Assembly: GCA_050730855.1 (NCBI GenBank)
Contig: JBOHNU010000006.1
Coordinates: 20,712-84,711 of the forward strand
DNA length: 64,000 bases
Direction of reading: 5' to 3'
Origin: DASRJJ01 sp050730855
GTDB lineage: Bacteria > Patescibacteriota > Saccharimonadia > Saccharimonadales > UBA4665
Below, in pieces: positions 8,231 through 15,088 of the stretch; position 1 is the stretch's first letter; each line of letters opens with the position of its first letter. The notes beneath the pieces were generated by a model, which saw only the letters and a list, made by a program, of their open reading frames with translations, was not told where the DNA came from and did not search any database. A program made the translations under genes and the position numbers.

Positions 8231-9577
8231 CTAGCGGAGCGCTCGCAGGGCTTTGCGGGCTTCGGCAGCTTCATCCCAGGAGACTTTTTTTACGCGGTCG
8301 GGGTTGGTGTCGTCCTGTTGTAGGTGTCGCAGTTCGGCGGCTTTGGGACCTGGCCGTAAAATGTCTTTTTCGTGGCCTTTGCCCAGTAACATTACCGTGT
8401 CACCTTTTCTGGCCCGCTTAAGGATAAACTTAATCGCCTCGCGGCGGTCGTGTACTAGAAAGAGATTTTTATCCTGCTTTTTTCCAGCCGCTTCTGCGCC
8501 TTTGGCGATGTCTTGCAGGATTGCCTGGCCGTCCATGTCGCGGTCGTCCTCTTCGGTGAGCACCACTTCGTCGGCGTATTTGCCAGCGAGCTTGCCCTGC
8601 ACGGCGCGCTTGGCTTCGTCGCGACGTCCCGCCGAGCCAAACATCACTAGCAAACGGCCTTTTATAACCGGTTTGATATCTCTGAATAATTTTTCGAAAC
8701 TGTCGGGCGTGTGTGCGTAATCGATTATTACGCTAAAGTCCTGCCCTTCGCTAATATTCGTCATGCGGCCTTCTACACCCTTTAGCGCGGCAATTCCCTG
8801 CTCGATCCGTTCACGACTCAAGCCCAGCGCACGGCCAACTCCAACGGCGGCCAGCGAGTTATATACGTTAAAGCTCCCCGGCAAATTGCAGGTTATGTCG
8901 TAGTTGTCGCGGTCAACAGCCAGCCCGTAGGTGACGCCCTTTGGAGTCAGTTTTACTTTTTTAGCCTGCAGATCGCCCTTGCCAATGCCGTATGTGATGG
9001 AGGTTTTAGTGGCAGAACTAAACGCCTTGGCGTTAGGGTCGTCGGCGTTCACAATACCGGTTTTGAGTCCTGGGTAGCGGTTTGTCTGAGTAAAAAGTTG
9101 GCGCTTGGCGGCCAGGTAGCGCTCGAACGTACCGTGATAATCCAAATGCTCGTGAGTAATATTGGTCATCACCGCAATCTCGAACGGCAAGCCCCACACG
9201 CGGTGTTGCCCCAGCGCATGGCTCGTCACTTCTAAAACCAGCCATTCAATCCCCTGCCCGCGCAGCTGTTTGATGCGGCTTAGTATTGCGCCTGGCCCGG
9301 GAGTGGTTACGTGGTCTTTGTTTTCCTTAATATCCAGCCCGGCGCCGTACGCCACAGTTGTCATCAATCCAACCTTAAACCCGGCCTCGTGCAGCATACG
9401 GTGGATCAAAAAACAGGTAGTGGTTTTGCCGTTGGTGCCAGTAACCCCAATAACTTTCAGCCCGCGCGCCGGGAAACCATGGCGCGCGTTCATCAGCATC
9501 GCCTCAGCCAAATGCCCGTAGGGCTCAATTTTCTGAAACGTCTTTTTGGGAACAATTCTTTTGATTAGCCGACGCAT
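8231..9577 (-). CDS. MurE-like Mur ligase lacking the N-terminal domain
   Basis: 448 aa. Central ATPase domain with the P-loop TGTNGKTT at residues 46-53, the TSHAL and MTNITHEHLDYHGTFE segments typical of MurE, and the Mur ligase C-terminal domain (GRLLVMFGSAGRRD, LLGKGHEKD). Classic MurE has about 90 residues more at the N-terminus for the UDP-MurNAc substrate, which are absent here. The amino-acid selectivity motif, DNPR in meso-Dap enzymes, is replaced by EDDRDMDG. It probably adds the third residue of the peptidoglycan stem peptide or acts on a related substrate. An AAAGG ribosome binding site lies 8 bp before the ATG, with TATACT further upstream. Confidence 0.88.
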   Translation of the reverse strand: MRRLIKRIVPKKTFQKIEPYGHLAEAMLMNARHGFPARGLKVIGVTGTNGKTTTCFLIHRMLHEAGFKVGLMTTVAYGAGLDIKENKDHVTTPGPGAILSRIKQLRGQGIEWLVLEVTSHALGQHRVWGLPFEIAVMTNITHEHLDYHGTFERYLAAKRQLFTQTNRYPGLKTGIVNADDPNAKAFSSATKTSITYGIGKGDLQAKKVKLTPKGVTYGLAVDRDNYDITCNLPGSFNVYNSLAAVGVGRALGLSRERIEQGIAALKGVEGRMTNISEGQDFSVIIDYAHTPDSFEKLFRDIKPVIKGRLLVMFGSAGRRDEAKRAVQGKLAGKYADEVVLTEEDDRDMDGQAILQDIAKGAEAAGKKQDKNLFLVHDRREAIKFILKRARKGDTVMLLGKGHEKDILRPGPKAAELRHLQQDDTNPDRVKKVSWDEAAEARKALRALR

Positions 9578-9622
9578 AGCGATAACCTTTTACTAGATTA
9601 AGTATACTAAACCTCGGCACTA

Positions 9623-11059
9623 TTACCGATCTTCTGGACGAACCGCTTTCGGAGCTGCCTTTGCAGACATAACTCCAATGGCTAACGACCCAGCTACTAG
9701 CACAACTTTAACTGCTGCGGGCTGCAACTTTTCAGCAAACTGTCTAAACTCCCGCCGAACATTTGTGACCCACTGTCCGGCCTTTCTAAGCCGCTCGTGT
9801 AATTCTTCTTGTTTCAGCCTACTTTGTTCCGTTTTTGCTTCGACTTGCATCGACGCGTAATGTAATTTTGCTTTTGCCGTCTCCACAGCTTGTTGCTCTA
9901 GCGGTGTCAGCGGCTCCTCTTTGCCTGGGAAGAGCATCTCCGTAATGGCATAATCTGTAGGCACTTCGCCGCCCTTACCGATGCCACGCTCTATTTCGTA
10001 CAGTGTTTCTAGCTTTCTAGTAACGGCTTCCACATTGGCTAGTTGTTCGGCATTGAGCTCAGACTGGTCAGCTTTTGTGCTTCGCAGGTAGTCACTACGC
10101 GCCGCCCGGCTTTCAAAGCCCTTTTTCGCCAGTGCTATCCAGGGCTTGTTGGTCACGCTTGAGCCGCGCACCATCTTTTCGGGATACATGCTGTCGGCAA
10201 CCGCTTCTTGGTCTGGCTTTAGGTTCGCAATCATGAGCATGCTCTTGAGGGTTTCGGCTCGTCGTCTGCCTGGGTCTTCTTCCGCAAATGGTTTTGCGTA
10301 TTCTGTGCGCTTCCCGGTTTTGGGGTTGACCACCATTGCCCGGCCAGGAATCCAAGCCGCTTGCGACAATACCTGTGTGTCGTCTCCTTCAGAAAAACCC
10401 ACGGGGCGAATTGATGTCCCGTTGTGAATTGGCAGCGGAACGCTTGCCCTAGCCGACACTTTCGAACGCTGAGCTAAAACCTTGTCGGCGTTAATTCCCT
10501 GCTCGGCAAGCTGGTTTCTCGAGAAGCGGCTGAGCGCAGCCAGCCGGTCAAGCGCGTGCGTATCAAGTGGTGTGCCGTATGGGGCAAGGCTGCGCACAAC
10601 CTCGTACGCCCGGTGAATAACTGATTTACTGGGTTCTTGCTTAGGATTAGCTCGGAAATAGTCGGACATCGTTTGTGGTTTTCCAGTTCTTGCGCTCTCT
10701 TGTAGTAGTGCCTGTCTGGATTTTAAAAGCAGCACTTCATCTTCAGTCTTCCGAACCCAACGCCACGGGCTGGCAGTTGCTGCCAATGTCTGGACAGTGC
10801 TTTCCGGTATATCTGCGCCTTCGGGGCTATAGTGACGCCGACCCACATATTCTGCTTCGTGATTGTAGGCAAGTTTATGCTGCACACTACCCGACATGTC
10901 CTGAACCTCCATCTGTTCAGCAACAGTAGGAACATGCCCTTCATTCAACATAATTGCTAGTTCCTGCGCGCGCTCAGCAAAAGTGAGGGGATATTCTTCG
11001 TGAGCGACGTCAGATGGCGACGAAGGCGAGGTGTCTGGCGTTAAAGTTGGTGATTGCAT
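9623..11059 (-). CDS. Large hypothetical protein with C-terminal membrane anchor
   Basis: About 478 aa from the ATG at 11059 (an upstream in-frame ATG at 11107 adds 16 lysine/tyrosine-rich residues and is unlikely). The N-terminal 25 residues are Ser/Pro/Thr rich. The middle is soluble, charged and helical with no recognised motif. A coiled-coil-like stretch precedes a single hydrophobic helix at about residues 446-470, near the very end. That topology suggests a tail-anchored cytosolic protein. A TACTAT box lies 9 bp before the ATG. It lies next to two other unrecognised genes on the same strand. Confidence 0.75.
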   Translation of the reverse strand: MQSPTLTPDTSPSSPSDVAHEEYPLTFAERAQELAIMLNEGHVPTVAEQMEVQDMSGSVQHKLAYNHEAEYVGRRHYSPEGADIPESTVQTLAATASPWRWVRKTEDEVLLLKSRQALLQESARTGKPQTMSDYFRANPKQEPSKSVIHRAYEVVRSLAPYGTPLDTHALDRLAALSRFSRNQLAEQGINADKVLAQRSKVSARASVPLPIHNGTSIRPVGFSEGDDTQVLSQAAWIPGRAMVVNPKTGKRTEYAKPFAEEDPGRRRAETLKSMLMIANLKPDQEAVADSMYPEKMVRGSSVTNKPWIALAKKGFESRAARSDYLRSTKADQSELNAEQLANVEAVTRKLETLYEIERGIGKGGEVPTDYAITEMLFPGKEEPLTPLEQQAVETAKAKLHYASMQVEAKTEQSRLKQEELHERLRKAGQWVTNVRREFRQFAEKLQPAAVKVVLVAGSLAIGVMSAKAAPKAVRPEDR

Positions 11060-11144
11060 GTTTATTAAATAGTATTTATGTTTGAATGTACTCTTGTATT
11101 TAAGCATAAAACTACATAAAAATCAACTACGTGCTCTTGTAATA

Positions 11145-11172
11145 AAAACACAGCCCTATGTAGGGCTGTGTT
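11145..11172. terminator. Intrinsic terminator between two hypothetical genes
   Basis: A 13-bp perfect stem AAACACAGCCCTA / TAGGGCTGTGTTT with a TG loop, downstream of the minus-strand gene ending at 11192. The A-rich left flank provides the T-tract on the minus strand. Confidence 0.85.
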
Positions 11173-11191
11173 TGCACATATTCGGGGTTCG

Positions 11192-11470
11192 CTACTGGAG
11201 TGCCTTCATGTCTTCCTTAAGACCATCGATCTCCTCTTGATAAATCCGACGTATGTCTGGAAAGATTTTCTCCATATCTTCCATTGCGGATTCATTGTTG
11301 TTTGCGAACACTTGTTCCAGCTGACCCTTTTGCTCGTCGGTCAGCTCTTGCGCAAGTCGCAGGCTCACCCGCTTATTTAGTGTACTGAAGACGGTTACAA
11401 AAAACTGCTTTTGCTCTTCTTCTGAGAGATTTTCAACCCCTAGTTCTTTAACGAATGCTGTGAAATCCAT
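11192..11470 (-). CDS. Small helical protein, DUF5663-like
   Basis: 92 aa, highly charged, all helical, with no signal or membrane helix. The opening MDFTAFVKELGVENLSEEEQ followed by a long amphipathic helix resembles small CPR proteins placed in DUF5663. That assignment is from memory of the pattern and is tentative. A good AAAGGA ribosome binding site stands before the ATG. It sits between the two large hypothetical membrane proteins on the same strand and ends at a strong terminator. Confidence 0.75.
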   Translation of the reverse strand: MDFTAFVKELGVENLSEEEQKQFFVTVFSTLNKRVSLRLAQELTDEQKGQLEQVFANNNESAMEDMEKIFPDIRRIYQEEIDGLKEDMKALQ

Positions 11471-11513
11471 GGTTTTTGTTCCTTTACTTTTTTATTTTTT
11501 AGCTAGATTTTGA

Positions 11514-13547
11514 CTATTCGAATGCTGCCATACTAGTTGTTTTAAACAACTCATCCATTAATTGTCGCACAACGGCTGCAGGAATCGAAGCCTGTTGGGC
11601 GAGCATGGTCACCAGCTCTTCCCTACCCGCGGCGGGGAGTTCCCGCAACACTTGGGCGTTCTCTGCTACCCATCCTTGTAGAACTGCCTGCTTCTGGTTT
11701 GCGACATAGGCAAGAGCATCTGGGTCGTTAAGGCCAGTTGCTTTAATTTGACTCAACTCTGTAGTCGCATCCTTCGCCAATGTTTCAACTGCTTTGGTTT
11801 GAAAGGCTTTCAGTGAGTCAGCTGTATCTGGCATCTGCTCCGCGATGCGTTCGGCAAGCTGGTCGGCTACCTGGTCGGGCTGCATGAGCACCCAGCCATC
11901 GGCTCGCTTAGAGGTAATAGCTGCTAGCTCGCTAGTTGAAAGCTTGTGGCCTGGTTCAAACCTAATCGCGTCTGTCAGGTTATTCGGATCTGCCAGATAA
12001 ACGCCATCCGGATACTCGCTCGAGTCTACGGCTGCCTCGGCCACGTGCCAGTTGCTGCCAGTAATTCGCAGGTCACCCCCGTCTGTCATCAGGGCGGCGC
12101 CGCGCATCTTGACATTAATTCCATTTTTATCCATGTACTCAAGTGTATTTTCGATACCTCTTAGGGTCTGGCCATTGCTCCAATTCTCGGCGTTCTGAAC
12201 TTTACTCCAGTAATACTTGCCTTCGCCATCAAACTGCGTAGTTAACTTCTGTGTGTTGGCGTCGGGGTTGAAGTTCTCCAAACCCGGCACTTGGTTGCCC
12301 TGGCCATTGTCTATAAGTGCCTTGATGTATTCTTTTTGAGCCTCGTTAATTTCTGCAGGTGAAAGGTTTATTGTTTCTTTGCCAACCGCACCCTTCACTG
12401 CGCTTGCGGCCTCACCGCCACCGAAAAATCCGGTGTAACCAGCAATTGATGCGCCAGCTGCGAAACCAACGACCCCACCCACTCCTGCACCTATAGCACC
12501 TCCAACAGCTGTTTTACCCAGAACCATGCGTCCCATGGCGTCACGATACTCGCGTGAATGACCGTGCCAGTCGGCGTCTTCCTGGAGCTCCTTGCCCCGA
12601 TTTTCGTCTTGTGCGTAGCGGGTGCGCACGGCTTCTTGCAAGTTGTCCTGTGCGACCTTGTGCTGCTGGGTAAAGTAGGCTTTTGTTGTGCCGACCGCAA
12701 GACCAGCCCCGGCACCAATAAGACCCTTCGTCACTGCGGCGGCGCCCATAGCCGCACCGGCCGCAACACCGAGGACTATTCCACCAGTAAGCACGACGGC
12801 TCCAGCCGCTGTAAGGCCTATGACAGCCTTCTTATGTTTCTTGAGGAATCCGACGAAACCTTCGATTCCCTGGCCAACCTTTGCAGCAAATCCCTTTACC
12901 TCGGTGTCAGCAAGCTCAATGCGCGTATCGGCAACAGCTTCGTTAACTAAAGCATTTAATCTGAGACGGCTTATGCCTGCTGCTTCAAACTCCTCGGTGC
13001 GATTGTCCACCTTTGCCTTTAGCGCATCTTGTGCCTCTTTTAAGGCATTTGATGTTTTTTTCTTGCCGAATCCTACCTTGCTTTCAAGCTCCTTTTTAAG
13101 GCGTGCAACTTCTGAGATGCTTTCAAACATGTCTGGAAAATCTTCTTTAGTAAAAGCCGGAGCCTCTGAACCGCCGCCATCGCCACCTTCTCCGCCGCCC
13201 ATAGCCGGAACGGCTGTTACTGGCTCGATGCCCCCAAGCCCCTCATCGCTCTGCGAGCCGCTGTAATTGTGACCGTAGTAAATCGTGCCATTGTTAGGGC
13301 GTCCTTCAATAGCTAGATCCTCAACTACCTCAGCGTCTATCACGTCAGGACGCGTTGCAGCCGGAGGATGATAATGACCCTCATCGACGAGCTCACCCTC
13401 TATAACTTCGTGTCCAGTGGCTGATCCTTCACCGTGAGCATGTCCCTCGTGCGCGTGAGGCAAACCGTGTTGTTCTAGTGCTCCGTTGCCTTTGCCGGTA
13501 CCTTCTGGTAGTTCTAGCGATGGATTAGCTCTGCTCTCGTTACTCAT
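11514..13547 (-). CDS. Large hypothetical membrane protein with glycine-rich helices
   Basis: About 677 aa from the ATG at 13547, which has an AAAGGA ribosome binding site (an ATG at 13613 in a Lys/Tyr-rich extension was rejected). The N-terminal 130 residues are acidic with a His-rich patch (HAHEGHAHGEG near residue 30-42) that could bind metal. Residues 145-225 look like a coiled coil. Two Gly/Ala-rich hydrophobic blocks lie at about 237-285 and 342-377. The C-terminal half is soluble and mixed alpha/beta. There is no known motif. The glycine-zipper-like blocks could be membrane helices. I cannot assign a function. Confidence 0.78.
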   Translation of the reverse strand: MSNESRANPSLELPEGTGKGNGALEQHGLPHAHEGHAHGEGSATGHEVIEGELVDEGHYHPPAATRPDVIDAEVVEDLAIEGRPNNGTIYYGHNYSGSQSDEGLGGIEPVTAVPAMGGGEGGDGGGSEAPAFTKEDFPDMFESISEVARLKKELESKVGFGKKKTSNALKEAQDALKAKVDNRTEEFEAAGISRLRLNALVNEAVADTRIELADTEVKGFAAKVGQGIEGFVGFLKKHKKAVIGLTAAGAVVLTGGIVLGVAAGAAMGAAAVTKGLIGAGAGLAVGTTKAYFTQQHKVAQDNLQEAVRTRYAQDENRGKELQEDADWHGHSREYRDAMGRMVLGKTAVGGAIGAGVGGVVGFAAGASIAGYTGFFGGGEAASAVKGAVGKETINLSPAEINEAQKEYIKALIDNGQGNQVPGLENFNPDANTQKLTTQFDGEGKYYWSKVQNAENWSNGQTLRGIENTLEYMDKNGINVKMRGAALMTDGGDLRITGSNWHVAEAAVDSSEYPDGVYLADPNNLTDAIRFEPGHKLSTSELAAITSKRADGWVLMQPDQVADQLAERIAEQMPDTADSLKAFQTKAVETLAKDATTELSQIKATGLNDPDALAYVANQKQAVLQGWVAENAQVLRELPAAGREELVTMLAQQASIPAAVVRQLMDELFKTTSMAAFE

Positions 13548-13603
13548 ATGTAGGATTTCCTTTCTTAACTTTTTGTACTTTTTATTTGTTTTTGAATAGC
13601 AAC

Positions 13604-13632
13604 ATTTAAGCACGAATTGTGCTATTTGTCAA
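13604..13632 (-). promoter_or_regulatory. Promoter of the large membrane protein gene
   Basis: Minus strand TTGACA (13627-13632), 17-bp spacer, TTAAAT (13604-13609). The predicted leader is about 50 nt, consistent with the ribosome binding site seen. Confidence 0.6.
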
Positions 13633-13687
13633 TGCGTAAAACATAATCTTGTTGTCTACGCAAGAATAGGCTGCATGCTAAATGTGA

Positions 13688-13693
13688 TATCCT
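13688..13693 (+). promoter_or_regulatory. Extended -10 box of tsaD, leaderless spacing
   Basis: TGA-TATCCT followed by 6 bp (TAGCGC) and the tsaD ATG at 13700. There is no SD upstream of the ATG. Confidence 0.5.
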
Positions 13694-13699
13694 TAGCGC

Positions 13700-14761
13700 A
13701 TGGTTGTTCTAGGGATTGAGACGAGTTGCGATGAGACGGCCGCTGCCGTTGTTGAAGACGGCAAAATCATGCTGTCTAACGTAGTGGCCAGCAGCATGGA
13801 TATACATATAAAATACGGGGGCGTAGTGCCGGAAATTGCAGCGCGCAGCCATATTGAGGCGATTATGCCGGTTATCCAGCAGGCGCTCGACGATGCCGGC
13901 TGTACATGGGACGATATCGACGCAATCGCCGTCACCTACGGCGCCGGGCTAAACGGTAGTTTGCTTGTTGGTGTTCTGGCGGCGCGCACGCTGGCTATCA
14001 TAAGGGAAAAGCCGCTTTATGCAATTAACCACGTTGAGGCGCATTTGTACGCCAATTTTCTCACTAAAACCTCGCTGGCCGGCTACAGTCTTCCTGCCAA
14101 GCAGCCGCGATTTCCCATCCTTGGCCTGATTGTCTCTGGCGGACACACGCAGCTGGTGCTATTTCGGAACCACTTTGACTACACGTTGCTTGGTCAAACG
14201 CGGGACGACGCCGTGGGCGAAGCGTTCGACAAAGTGGCTAAGATTTTAGGGCTTCCCTACCCTGGAGGGCCAAGCATCTCTGCCGCCGCCGAGCACGGTA
14301 ATGCTGCCGCTTTTAGGCTCCCCAAGGCCAGATTGGACGGCAAGTACGACTTTAGTTTTTCAGGTCTAAAAACAGCTGTGCTGCGGCTGGGTCAGGAGTT
14401 GGTCGGCGCCGACTATTCCCTGCCCTCGACGCAGTTGCCCGCACTGCTAAGCGAAGCACATAAGCATGATATTGCCGCCAGCTTCCAACGAACGGCGGTC
14501 GAAACCTTGGCAGAGAAAACGCGTCTGGCCTTTGATGAGTTCGCTCCCGCCTCGGTTATCATCGGCGGCGGAGTGGCCGCCAGTAACGCGCTTCGGCACG
14601 CGCTCGCCGAAGCGCTCCCCTTGCCGATTGCCTACACCGATATAAAGCTATGCACCGACAACGGCGCAATGGTAGCCACCCTCGGCTGCTTCAAGGCACA
14701 ACTCGGCACGGCCGGCGCCGACCCCTACGCTTTAGAGCCAGCACCCAATTTGAGTATGTAA
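13700..14761 (+). CDS. tsaD: tRNA N6-threonylcarbamoyladenosine synthase TsaD
   Basis: 353 aa, full length for the Kae1/TsaD/YgjD family. It transfers the threonylcarbamoyl group to A37 of ANN-decoding tRNAs, working with TsaB, TsaC and TsaE, none of which is in this window. Visible: GIETSCDETAAAVV at the N-terminus, the metal-binding HxxxH motif in NHVEAHLY near residue 110-115, the SGGHTQLVLF motif near 150, and the C-terminal GGGVAASNALR and CTDNGAMVA motifs. Translation probably starts on a leaderless message. Confidence 0.97.
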   Translation: MVVLGIETSCDETAAAVVEDGKIMLSNVVASSMDIHIKYGGVVPEIAARSHIEAIMPVIQQALDDAGCTWDDIDAIAVTYGAGLNGSLLVGVLAARTLAIIREKPLYAINHVEAHLYANFLTKTSLAGYSLPAKQPRFPILGLIVSGGHTQLVLFRNHFDYTLLGQTRDDAVGEAFDKVAKILGLPYPGGPSISAAAEHGNAAAFRLPKARLDGKYDFSFSGLKTAVLRLGQELVGADYSLPSTQLPALLSEAHKHDIAASFQRTAVETLAEKTRLAFDEFAPASVIIGGGVAASNALRHALAEALPLPIAYTDIKLCTDNGAMVATLGCFKAQLGTAGADPYALEPAPNLSM

Positions 14762-14799
14762 ACGCAAATTTTACAACGTTCTCCCCTGTTTATAGAGTA

Positions 14800-14828
14800 T
14801 TGACAGTCGACCCTACTCGGCTTATGCT
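14800..14828 (+). promoter_or_regulatory. Consensus promoter downstream of tsaD
   Basis: TTGACA (14800-14805), 17-bp spacer, TATGCT (14823-14828). It lies 260 bp before valS, with no convincing reading frame directly behind it, so it drives either the candidate small RNA or the valS leader. Confidence 0.75.
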
Positions 14829-14834
14829 TAGGGC

Positions 14835-14981
14835 GTCAAAAACAAAAATTGCACGTAGGTATCTGTCCGCCATGCCAGCGACACGCACATTGTAGGCAAA
14901 AATAAAATCAGCTAGAGAATAGTGCAACCAAAAAAAATTGGATTTGTATTTAGTTTGGCTTTCATATGGAAAAGCCTTTTT
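14835..14981 (+). ncRNA. Candidate small RNA or attenuated valS leader
   Basis: About 147 nt between the promoter at 14800-14828 and an intrinsic terminator at 14957-14981. A long-range stem TTGCAC (14849-14854) / GTGCAA (14922-14927) would close the middle, and a CCAA/TTGG hairpin lies just before the terminator. The only in-frame peptide (about 23 codons from 14825) overlaps the -10 box. No T-box consensus is seen, so this is not an ordinary tRNA-sensing leader. It could be an independent small RNA or a conditional attenuator of valS. Confidence 0.45.
14957..14981 (+). terminator. Intrinsic terminator upstream of valS
   Basis: GGCTTT (14957-14962), 8-nt loop, AAAGCC (14971-14976), then TTTTT. 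It is oriented to stop transcripts that come from the promoter at 14800. Confidence 0.7.
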
Positions 14982-15088
14982 GAGGTTGTTTTACTAGCCT
15001 TTACCGGTACAGATCAACAGAGGTAGAAAAAACAATCTTAAAGTGTTATTCTTAGCAAGAACTACCAACCTAATGTAGGGGACGATTT

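Noticed and set aside
14830..15088. T-box riboswitch in the valS leader
   Set aside because: The leader lacks the conserved T-box sequence and the expected specifier-loop architecture. The terminator and pairings present are better described as an unknown small RNA or attenuator.
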